Of a stretch of DNA of 36,116 nt, positions 29,652-36,116 are shown piece by piece. The DNA lies in the IMG/VR virus record IMGVR_UViG_3300035703_000239, positions 1 to 36,116 of that record. One strand, 5' to 3'. A program made the translations under genes and the position numbers. Source of the stretch: a virus. The first letter of the stretch is position 1, and every line of letters begins with the position of its first letter. The notes under the pieces are model-generated. The model searched no databases. It was not told the origin of the DNA and saw only the letters and a program-made list of their open reading frames with translations.

Positions 29652-30644
29652 TTACAGAGTCCGTGATTGTAGGAGGTTGAGCGCGATTAAACGCTGCAAA
29701 TCGTCCGGCAATTGCGAATCAGACTCTCTCCGATTCAGTACCTCTTTGGCTCGCGCTGCCGTTGCGGTTGCCAAAGACTTGGAAAACCCGCCTGCATCCC
29801 GCAAGAAGTTTTCGAATTCTCTCAAAGTTTTGATGCTTTCCAAAGAGCTTTTCACGCTTGCAAGGTCTACCCGTGCAGCAGAATCAGCAGGAAAAGTAAC
29901 AATACTGACCTCTGCGAGCTCGGAAATGTTCTTGATAATACGAACATCCTCTCTAAACTCGACGTCATCAGGCTGGAGCATGTAGCCGATTGATAGGCCG
30001 TCAATAGTGCCATGTTGCATGGCCGCTTTGACTGCCTGCGCCTCTGGTATGCCTGGAGTGAACTCGCCTTTGACGTACAGGCCGTGCTCGTCTTCTTCCA
30101 TCTTGATCCACTTTCCGATGGGCACGTCCCAAGACTTGTGATTGACAAACATCTTAGGCATCCGAGCTGCGCCAGCCTTGATGCGATCAATAACAGACTT
30201 ATAAGCACCAGGCATGATCGTGTCGTTGTAGCTGTCAACGCCGCCGAAAACAGACGCGTAGCCCTCGAACCCGCTATCGCCAGCGAACTTCAAGGACATC
30301 GAATCGAGGTTAATTGCCTTGCGTATCATTTTTTCATCTCCGATTTCCGCGAGTTTACGCTTCGCCCAGGACTGCCCAGGGTCACCGCCCCATAATGCCC
30401 ACGCTATACGTCCGTTAGACGGATAACCATCCTCACCTTCGCGGAATCCTTCAGCCTCTTTGTCAACTTCGTGTCTTGCAAAGAAGCTGACCATGCGCTT
30501 AAGCGTATCTTCGCTTAAATCGCGCTTGTTCACAATGTCACGGGCTCTGGCGATGCCTACCTCAGTGCCGCCTCTGCCGTATTCGCTGCGCCAATCAAGC
30601 CCTCGCTGGGCTTCTCGCGCCATTTCATTGGTTGGGATTGGCAC
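29652..30644 (-). CDS. Prohead protease (S78) with N-terminal extension domain
   Basis: 330 residues. Residues 1-100 are an added domain (RGLDWRSEYGRGGTEVGIAR, MVSFFARHEVDKEA, SNGRIAWALWGGDPGQSWA) common in phage protease or capsid operons. The protease proper starts near 106 and shows GYASVFG-VDSYNDTIMPGAY, the catalytic His169 in FVNHKSWDVPIGKW, Ser218 in DGLSIGY, and ELAEVSIVTFPA, as in HK97 gp4. It cuts the capsid delta domain during maturation. The C-terminal part is helical and may act as a scaffold. It overlaps the portal gene by 20 bases. Confidence 0.9.
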   Translation of the reverse strand: MPIPTNEMAREAQRGLDWRSEYGRGGTEVGIARARDIVNKRDLSEDTLKRMVSFFARHEVDKEAEGFREGEDGYPSNGRIAWALWGGDPGQSWAKRKLAEIGDEKMIRKAINLDSMSLKFAGDSGFEGYASVFGGVDSYNDTIMPGAYKSVIDRIKAGAARMPKMFVNHKSWDVPIGKWIKMEEDEHGLYVKGEFTPGIPEAQAVKAAMQHGTIDGLSIGYMLQPDDVEFREDVRIIKNISELAEVSIVTFPADSAARVDLASVKSSLESIKTLREFENFLRDAGGFSKSLATATAARAKEVLNRRESDSQLPDDLQRLIALNLLQSRTL

Positions 30645-31845
30645 TTAAGTTCTCTAAGTTTGTCAGTGCTAACTGCACAGTGAGGATGTCGCCGCCGTCT
30701 TTTGGCGGTAGGTTCTCAAGCTGTCGGTACTCATTGCGCGTCATAAGCCCGTTATTGACCGCTGTCGATGCTGCTTCTAGGCGATCTCTAAATGATCCGC
30801 GAAGAATTGCGTCTAAAGAGAACTCGACTGTGTACTTATCGCGCTGTCCTGGCGTTAATACGCGTCTTTCGATAGCTTGCTCAAGCCCTTCGAGCATAGG
30901 TCTGAGCCTGAACTTGTAAAAGCCCTCAATCAGCTCCGTAATGCCTGTGCCCCAGGTGGTTGTCTTAGCCGTGTCGTTAATCATCACGCTTGAGACACCG
31001 AACCAGCGAGCAATATCCTCTACTGCGAACTTTCGAGTGTCTAGCAATTGCAAATCGGCAGGCGAAAGGCTTAATGGCTCGAACTTTGCGCCAGCTTCGA
31101 GCACCAGTAGGTCATCGTCTGAGCCTTCAACGAGGCCGGAGTAGTTCTTGCGAATCTTCTCGCGCTGCTCTTGCGTAAGCAACTTGTCGATCATGAATAC
31201 ACCTGGCCGCCTGCCGCTCTTGCGATAGCCCTGCTCAGTGTGATTCTGTGATGAGATAGCAACGCCGACCGAGCTTCGCATGTAATCCAAGCGACTCATG
31301 CCATAGATTCCGTTGCCCTTGTCTTTCCAGTGCAGGATAGACCGCTCATCGTAGACGATGATCTTGCCCTCAAAACTGTACTTGTAAATGACTTTGCCGG
31401 TTGAGTCGACCTCAACTTCAACCTGATCGCTGCTTAGCGGTAGCAATTCGATTGCTTCACCTGCCGCATTACGAACCACGCGAGCATAAGCATTGCCGCG
31501 CAGGATGAAGTTCAGCGTCATGAACTGCCAAAACTCCATCGGGGTGTTTCGACGGTTAGGATTGTCGTGAAGCAGCTTCCAAAGGTCTGTCCCTCTGGCT
31601 AGGTTCTTGTGACCGTCTGCACCTGGCTCACGTTCGTAGACAAACAAAGGTAAAGAGGCGATATTGTCGGAGAGCAGCTCGACGCAAGCCCAAACCGCTG
31701 AGACTTGCAGGGCTCCGTCAATCCCATAATCCTTGTTGATGTCATATACTTTGGTGAAGGGCTCGCCGTATTGGATACCCTCTTGCTGTCCGGTCGATCC
31801 TACGTTACCGAACCAGCGTCGCAAGCTCTGAAAAAGTGTCGCCAT
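30625..31845 (-). CDS. Portal protein, HK97 gp3 family
   Basis: The 406-residue protein has the HK97-type portal pattern: VSAVWACVELLSDNIASLPL (about residues 48-67), LHDNPNRRNTPMEFWQFM, GNAYARVVRN, then a crown/stem region with ARWFGVSSVMIND and TELIEGFYKFRLRPMLEGLE (about 300-323). It forms the dodecameric vertex ring for DNA entry and exit and binds the terminase. Length and order between large terminase and protease are standard. Confidence 0.93.
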   Translation of the reverse strand: MATLFQSLRRWFGNVGSTGQQEGIQYGEPFTKVYDINKDYGIDGALQVSAVWACVELLSDNIASLPLFVYEREPGADGHKNLARGTDLWKLLHDNPNRRNTPMEFWQFMTLNFILRGNAYARVVRNAAGEAIELLPLSSDQVEVEVDSTGKVIYKYSFEGKIIVYDERSILHWKDKGNGIYGMSRLDYMRSSVGVAISSQNHTEQGYRKSGRRPGVFMIDKLLTQEQREKIRKNYSGLVEGSDDDLLVLEAGAKFEPLSLSPADLQLLDTRKFAVEDIARWFGVSSVMINDTAKTTTWGTGITELIEGFYKFRLRPMLEGLEQAIERRVLTPGQRDKYTVEFSLDAILRGSFRDRLEAASTAVNNGLMTRNEYRQLENLPPKDGGDILTVQLALTNLENLSANPNQ

Positions 31846-31848
31846 TGT

Positions 31849-33390
31849 TTACGCCAGTGCAAGAGGTGTGTCTAAAAACCCTTCGAAATCGCCTTCTTCT
31901 TCGTCGTTTTGCTTCGAAACGATGCCAAAGGCCATACAAAGCGCAACCGCGCCGTCTATTCTGCCAGTAGCGCGAGCTTTATTCAATTTTCTGTTACCTG
32001 CCGCGTCCTTTTCGACCCTCGAATTAGCCATGCACATCGTCAAAACAGGGTTTGCAGCGTGTGAAACTTGTTCGTTAAGCAGAGCCGTTTCGAGCGCGTC
32101 AATTGCTGGAGCCATGTCTCTAAAGCCTTGACCAAACGGGATTAGCGGCAATTTTACGCCTATTTCGTTAAATTCCTTGATCAAAAGGTCAATTCGCCAG
32201 CGATCAAACGCCACAGACTCGATGGAAACATCTCCGAGTATCTCTGCAATGTCCTTTGCAACCGTCTCATAGTCGATGCTCGCGCCTGGTGTTGTCTTAA
32301 TAAAGCCCTCTTTAGCCCACACGTCATAAGGTGCGCGGTCAGATCTTGCGCGATCCGCTAAGCCTTTCTCCGGTGTCCAGAAAAAAGGCCAGACAAGCCA
32401 TTTGTCTTTAGGCTTGCAAATCAGGACCATGCTCGTTAAGTCGTTCTTGCCTGACAGGTCCAAGCCTGCATAGACCGAATTGTCATAAAAGGCCGTGTGA
32501 TCGACTTCGCCGTTGTTGATCTCCCATATCTTTTTTGAGATAAATGGGCTGACCATCTCCACTCGCTGATTCAAAATCAGGTTGCGAAAGGTAGGCTCGA
32601 AGCTAGGCATTCGGTTGGCTCTCTCTGCCTGCTCTTGCACATCGTCATAGCTTCGAAAGGTTCCGATAGCGGGGTTTGATTTCTTCCACTGCTCTTTATC
32701 GAGCAGGTCGCAACCCTCGTTGGCAGCATACAAGTGGCAAACGATTCGCTTGTCGCCGCTGGTCTTATAGTCATCGAGCCAAATTGAGAATAGGTCATTA
32801 TCGTTTGGCGCTTGTGTAGAGATAGCGATCAGCAAAGGGTCGGCATGTGCTCCCTGGCTGGTAATAATTGCGTCGATAAACTCGGACATTGGCCCTCTGA
32901 CCTGCCCAACTTCATCAAGGATTGCCAAGCTAGGGCTTAGGCCATGCGCTGTTTTTCCGTCTGCTGCTAAAGCTCGATACTCGACATTGCGAGCAAGCCC
33001 GATCAGCTTCTTAGATGATGGCACGATGCGAACGAGCTGCTCTAGCTCTCTGCTCTGGGTGATCATCTTGCAGGCAAGGTTAAAAACTAGCGAGGCTTGA
33101 TCGCGTGACATAGCGCCGCTGACGATCTGAGTGTTGAGCCTAGCCTCTGGACCGCATATGTGAGCTAGCAAAATGCCTGCAATTAGCCCTGACTTGCCGT
33201 TCTTGCGAGCAATGCTTAGGTAAGCCCGTCTGGTTCCGATTGAGTTGTCGTAGATCGCAAGGATAAATTTCTTTTGAAAGTCATCCAATAGCATAGGCTT
33301 GCCGACGTGCTCGCCTTCGGGAATTTTAAGATAGGTTTCGACAAAGGCGATGACCTTTTGTCCTCTTGTTAGCGATTTTATTTTTTTCAT
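31849..33390 (-). CDS. terL: Terminase large subunit, HK97 gp2-like
   Basis: 513 residues with the ATPase and nuclease of the terminase motor. Walker A-like SIARKNGKSG is at residues 59-68; Walker B LAILDE at 155-160 ends with the catalytic Glu160; and STQAPNDND follows as the coupling motif. The RNase H-like nuclease starts with YAGLDLSGKNDL (Asp311), and further acidic residues lie toward the C-terminus. This domain order and length fit the Terminase_1 family of HK97-like phages. It packages DNA and cuts at cos. The start overlaps the methyltransferase gene by four bases. Confidence 0.94.
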   Translation of the reverse strand: MKKIKSLTRGQKVIAFVETYLKIPEGEHVGKPMLLDDFQKKFILAIYDNSIGTRRAYLSIARKNGKSGLIAGILLAHICGPEARLNTQIVSGAMSRDQASLVFNLACKMITQSRELEQLVRIVPSSKKLIGLARNVEYRALAADGKTAHGLSPSLAILDEVGQVRGPMSEFIDAIITSQGAHADPLLIAISTQAPNDNDLFSIWLDDYKTSGDKRIVCHLYAANEGCDLLDKEQWKKSNPAIGTFRSYDDVQEQAERANRMPSFEPTFRNLILNQRVEMVSPFISKKIWEINNGEVDHTAFYDNSVYAGLDLSGKNDLTSMVLICKPKDKWLVWPFFWTPEKGLADRARSDRAPYDVWAKEGFIKTTPGASIDYETVAKDIAEILGDVSIESVAFDRWRIDLLIKEFNEIGVKLPLIPFGQGFRDMAPAIDALETALLNEQVSHAANPVLTMCMANSRVEKDAAGNRKLNKARATGRIDGAVALCMAFGIVSKQNDEEEGDFEGFLDTPLALA

Positions 33391-34058
33391 TCAGGACGTT
33401 CAATCAAGTAACCAGCAAATTCTCCAAATCTAAATATTTCTATAGGCGATGAGCTTGAAATTGTATTTAGGTAAAACTTATCCGGCAATGGTCTTTGCGC
33501 TCCTCCAAGACTGAGCTCTTTTGCAACTATTTCATCTGAGCTAGTTCCGCTTGCTACTTTTCCGGCTATAGTGGCTCTTCTCAATACGGTAGATGCAAAA
33601 CCACCGTCTACAATCATTTTGTCAAATATAATAATAGCGCCACCAGGTTTGATTTTTGATACTAATTGTTTTAACAAGCTCTTCCTTGATTCTATTGTCA
33701 TGAACTGCAGGACTAAAAATAAGATAGCCATATCAAAAAACTCATAATCATATTTGTCGGCTTCGCAAATAATTACATTGCTTGATCCTGCGTATTTCTT
33801 AGCCATTTCCTCGCTATTATCAATAGGAACAAAAGTAGCTTTTCTTTTTTCTAAGACGCTAGCAATAGATCGCTCAATATTCCCTGTTGATGCGCCTATG
33901 TCATATATAAGCCCATTTTCCGGCAAATAGTGTCTAACTATATGAGCCACAAGTCCTGTTGCTAATTCATACCACGGAAGCTGCTCTCTAACGTGTTGGT
34001 CAAATTGGTTGACAACATTTGCAGACTTAAAAGTCCAATCGGTTGGTATGTTTTTCAA
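33387..34058 (-). CDS. Class I SAM-dependent methyltransferase, phage CmoA-like
   Basis: 223 residues with a Rossmann methyltransferase core: LIYDIGASTGNI (motif I, about residues 50-61), VPIDNSEEM (acidic end of strand 2), FDMAILFLVLQFM (motif IV region), and KIKPGGAIIIFDK. The WTFKSANVVNQFD start and LQF..-SRKSLL-PGGA pattern resemble CmoA, which makes carboxy-SAM, but the Arg-rich carboxy-SAM site is not clearly kept (IVAKELSLGGAQRPL instead). Substrate unknown. The gene is AT-rich and lies between a C5 methyltransferase and terL with four-base overlaps, so a DNA-modification role is plausible. Confidence 0.75.
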   Translation of the reverse strand: MKNIPTDWTFKSANVVNQFDQHVREQLPWYELATGLVAHIVRHYLPENGLIYDIGASTGNIERSIASVLEKRKATFVPIDNSEEMAKKYAGSSNVIICEADKYDYEFFDMAILFLVLQFMTIESRKSLLKQLVSKIKPGGAIIIFDKMIVDGGFASTVLRRATIAGKVASGTSSDEIVAKELSLGGAQRPLPDKFYLNTISSSSPIEIFRFGEFAGYLIERPE

Positions 34059-35125
34059 TTAAATACTCCTAAATCATATAGGTTGTTAGCTACTGCCCTC
34101 ATCATAAATGGAGCAACCATTCTTCCGAGCCTTTCGGCTTTTTGCTGATACGTTCCTGTTAAGATGTAATCGTCTGGTACAGACATTATTCTTTTTAATT
34201 CTGATATTGTGAAAGCTCTATTATCCCAATGACATACTTTTGCAGCCCCTATATTTCCAGAAGTGGCAGTTATACATCCAGAATATTTTCTTGGATCTGC
34301 TTTTACTAGCTGAAAATACTTTGTAGATTGCTCACCCTTGGCTAGTTTTTTTAGTTCCGCGTGAATAGCAAACCTATTTATATTTGTTTCATCTCTATCG
34401 CTATCTGATAGTTGCAAGCCAATAAAAGCATCTTCAAGATTAACGATGTTTTGTTGAGGCTTAGGGTGTAACTTTCCTTTATATTCTGATTTATACAAAT
34501 CCTCTCTTACGCCTACAAATATAGTTCTTGCCCTGGATTGAGGCACTCCTAAATATTTAGCATCAAGGATTTTGCACTCAACTATATATCCAGCGTTTTT
34601 TAATCCTCTAAGGATTTCGTTAAGGTAGCCTTTTGCAACCCCTTTAGCTAATCCAGAAACGTTTTCAGCAACAAATGTTTTTGGTGATAAGCCCTCTAGC
34701 ATTCTTATATATTCAAAAAAAAGGTCTTCTACATTAGACTGCTGCGCATCTGAATATTTTTTTACTTTACCCCATCCTTTTTGTCTAGCTCCTGCTGTAG
34801 AAAAAGCAGAGCAGGGCGGAGAACCATCAAGCAAGTCTAATTCACCTTGGCTTTTATTTATCATTCTTAGCACTTCGTTCGCATGCAATTTTCTAATATC
34901 GCCTGGGATAATAGTAGTGTCAGGCCAATTAGATGAATATGTTGCTATAGCCTCAGGTATAAATTCATTAATTGCAATAACTTTAGCGCCAGCCATTCTG
35001 TAACCTGTTGACGATCCTCCCCCACCGGCAAATAAACTAACAACCTCGAATCGAGGTTTATGTGTACTAATTAAATTCTTTATTTCTTTAGTAGACGGTA
35101 TTGTGTATTTATTCATTAAACTCAA
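34055..35125 (-). CDS. C5-cytosine DNA methyltransferase
   Basis: 356 residues with the ordered motifs of the Dcm family: motif I FAGGGGSSTGYRMAG (32-46), motif IV GSPPCSAFS with catalytic Cys105, motif VI FVAENVSGL (Glu154), and motif VIII SRARTIFVG (198-206). The C-terminal TISELKRIMSVPDDY lies before motif X. The recognition part between VIII and IX is short, pointing to one compact target site. It methylates cytosine at C5 to protect phage DNA from host restriction. No matching restriction gene is seen. Strikingly AT-rich codons compared with the terminase genes around it suggest recent acquisition. Confidence 0.92.
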   Translation of the reverse strand: MSLMNKYTIPSTKEIKNLISTHKPRFEVVSLFAGGGGSSTGYRMAGAKVIAINEFIPEAIATYSSNWPDTTIIPGDIRKLHANEVLRMINKSQGELDLLDGSPPCSAFSTAGARQKGWGKVKKYSDAQQSNVEDLFFEYIRMLEGLSPKTFVAENVSGLAKGVAKGYLNEILRGLKNAGYIVECKILDAKYLGVPQSRARTIFVGVREDLYKSEYKGKLHPKPQQNIVNLEDAFIGLQLSDSDRDETNINRFAIHAELKKLAKGEQSTKYFQLVKADPRKYSGCITATSGNIGAAKVCHWDNRAFTISELKRIMSVPDDYILTGTYQQKAERLGRMVAPFMMRAVANNLYDLGVFN

Positions 35126-35594
35126 ACCCGCATTTAGGACATTTGTGTTCTAAGTTAGTCTCGCCAATATCTTTGAAATCGTCAATAAATTCTTGTTTTG
35201 CTTCTCCTAAGATATTCACAAGCTCTTCTTCAGAAAAACCAATAAGTTGACCAAAGTCGCTAGCTAAATCTTCTAATTCAACTTTAAGTGCTTCCTCGTC
35301 CCACGTTGAGTTTAAGGCTAGCTTGTTGTCGGCAATGATTAGTGCCCTGCGCTTACGCTCATCAAGGCCGGTGACAATGATCGCCGGAACTTCTGACATC
35401 TTGAGCTTGCGAGCTGCCAAGACACGACCATGACCTGCGATAAGGTTGTTTTGGTCGTCGATGAGGACTGGGTTGGTAAAGCCAAACTCTCGAATGCTTG
35501 CTGCTATCTGCGCGACTTGTTGCTCGCTGTGAGTGCGACTGTTGAGCGCGTAGGGTATAAGATCGTCGATCTTGACGATTTGATGTTCGTACAT
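35109..35594 (-). CDS. ParB/Srx-domain protein with C-terminal zinc ribbon
   Basis: Residues 5-100 are a ParB N-terminal-like domain: IDDLIPYALNSRTHSEQQV, SIREFGFTNPVLIDDQN, the LIAGHGRVLAARKL box (Gly-His-Gly-Arg at 54-57), and DNKLALNS. A helical region follows, and the protein ends with CPKCGFEF (Cys152, Cys155), half of a zinc ribbon. In phages this domain is often fused to N4/N6 DNA methyltransferases; here it is separate and precedes a C5 methyltransferase. It may bind or nick DNA, or guide the methyltransferase. It is unlikely to be plasmid partition, as no ParA is present. Confidence 0.82.
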   Translation of the reverse strand: MYEHQIVKIDDLIPYALNSRTHSEQQVAQIAASIREFGFTNPVLIDDQNNLIAGHGRVLAARKLKMSEVPAIIVTGLDERKRRALIIADNKLALNSTWDEEALKVELEDLASDFGQLIGFSEEELVNILGEAKQEFIDDFKDIGETNLEHKCPKCGFEFNE

Positions 35595-35597
35595 GCG

Positions 35598-36074
35598 TTA
35601 GTGCCTTATCGGTGAGGCTAACAAGGATTCGGCCCCGAAGTTCTTGAGCGCATCGAAGGCTTCCTTCTCTGCCTTGGCTGCGTCGTTTATAGAGCGAGCG
35701 TCTAGGCCTGTCTGGTTGAGCGACATCGAACGAATAATGGCTAGCTGCTGTCGTTGTAGGGTGTCGATGACTCGAAGCAGGGGATTCTCGATTAAGGTCT
35801 CACGCTTATTTTTGATGAGCGGACCGGAGCTGTCGAGCATGGCCTGGTAGCGCCTTATGTCGGCTTCGAGTCTAACGGCTTTTGCTAGCAGCACGAGATC
35901 GAAGTCTCGCCATGCGTCCCTCGCGCGCGCACGCGTGAAGTGCTTCCAAATAATAAGCTCATCTTGAGTGCGTAATTCGACACCTTCGGGCAGCTCAATT
36001 TCTTTTGCGGCATTTTGAAAAACAGCAACTTTTTGAGTTAAAGTATCTGATCGTGAGCGTCGTTTCTTTTCCAT
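35598..36074 (-). CDS. terS: Terminase small subunit, probable
   Basis: 158 residues, basic at the N-terminus (MEKKRRSRSDTLTQ), then helical. The RTQDELIIWKHFTRARARDAW segment is followed by a central helical hairpin (LLAKAVRLEADIRRYQAML), and the second half is helical with QQLAIIRSMSLNQTGL and DAAKAEKEAFDAL. Layout and position upstream of terL and downstream (across the window join) of HNH identify it as TerS, which recognises the packaging site and regulates the large subunit. It is separated from terL by three inserted genes, which is unusual. The ATG directly follows a CCCCGCGAAAA leader. Confidence 0.78.
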   Translation of the reverse strand: MEKKRRSRSDTLTQKVAVFQNAAKEIELPEGVELRTQDELIIWKHFTRARARDAWRDFDLVLLAKAVRLEADIRRYQAMLDSSGPLIKNKRETLIENPLLRVIDTLQRQQLAIIRSMSLNQTGLDARSINDAAKAEKEAFDALKNFGAESLLASPIRH

Positions 36075-36116
36075 TTTTCGCGGGGTCGTTTTTCTGGGTT
36101 AGGGATAAAAAAGAGG
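36075..36116 (-). other. Leader of terS, part of candidate cos region
   Basis: Only 42 bases remain to the window edge. The minus strand reads into the terS start through CCCCGCGAAAA, with no strong Shine-Dalgarno sequence. It is the other half of the HNH-terS intergenic space and may contain part of the packaging site. Confidence 0.4.

Noticed and set aside
35109-35594. ParB as a plasmid-like partition protein (phage-plasmid)
   Set aside because: No ParA and no centromere-like repeats nearby; the domain sits with methyltransferases, its usual phage context.
1-36116. Lysogeny module, CRISPR array, tRNA genes
   Set aside because: No integrase, excisionase, CI/Cro pair, regularly spaced repeats or convincing tRNA-like cloverleaf was recognised by eye; a tRNA scan could not be run.

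Overview
The window looks like the essentially complete genome of a tailed phage with long, non-contractile tails (siphovirus) and an HK97-type head. The evidence is a contiguous HK97-like morphogenesis block on the minus strand: small terminase, large terminase, portal, S78 protease, major capsid protein, connectors, tail tube, a frameshifted tail chaperone pair, a 1063-residue tape measure, a tail-tip protein and a fibre. A Gram-negative host is indicated by the lysis cassette (holin, SAR-type GH24 endolysin, nested Rz/Rz1 spanins). Base composition is fairly balanced, with AT-rich islands. I see no integrase, excisionase or CI-like repressor, so a virulent life style is the simplest reading. 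The HNH gene at the left edge and the small-terminase gene at the right edge would be neighbours if the ends were joined, as in cos-type HK97 phages. The window ends therefore probably lie at or near the packaging site.

Layout. (1) 1-5558, minus strand: an early operon of tightly overlapping genes transcribed leftward from a good sigma70-like promoter at 5150-5177. It holds a DUF1376-type replication initiator with an apparent iteron origin inside the gene, a RecA-fold replicative helicase, small accessory proteins, a nucleotide pyrophosphohydrolase-like protein (DUF5664), a winged-helix protein, and finally a membrane protein and HNH endonuclease. A PD-(D/E)XK-like protein lies just upstream of the promoter. 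(2) 5573-9985, plus strand: a divergent early operon for recombination. It encodes a Sak/DUF1071 single-strand annealing protein, a NinB/Orf-like protein, a lambda-exonuclease/YqaJ nuclease, an SSB-like protein with an acidic tail, small DNA-binding proteins, and an AT-rich HNH endonuclease that looks inserted. (3) 9933-12460, minus: lysis genes and a metallophosphoesterase. (4) 12444-31845, minus: tail and head genes. A cassette of LamG and repeat-rich fibre-like proteins (20780-25802) sits unusually between the head-tail joining genes and the tail-completion genes. (5) 31849-36074, minus: terminase genes interrupted by an AT-rich DNA-modification island (ParB-domain protein, C5-cytosine methyltransferase, second SAM methyltransferase).

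How the genes work together. The initiator would bind 11-bp repeats within its own gene, open the adjacent tandem heptamers and load the helicase. Exonuclease, annealing protein, Orf and SSB-like proteins form a lambda Red-like recombination set. Terminase, HNH protein and portal package DNA into a capsid that keeps the residues of the HK97 covalent cross-link. The tail is assembled with a predicted -1 frameshift (A AAU UUU) that makes the G and GT chaperones.

The most notable observations are the intragenic iteron origin at 4630-4736, the precise frameshift site at 18743-18749, a 10-bp inverted repeat that covers the ribosome binding site of gene G, a conserved phage gene at 27522-28163 whose reading frame has no start codon, the methyltransferase island between the terminase genes, and a recurring CCCGCGAA leader before four genes.
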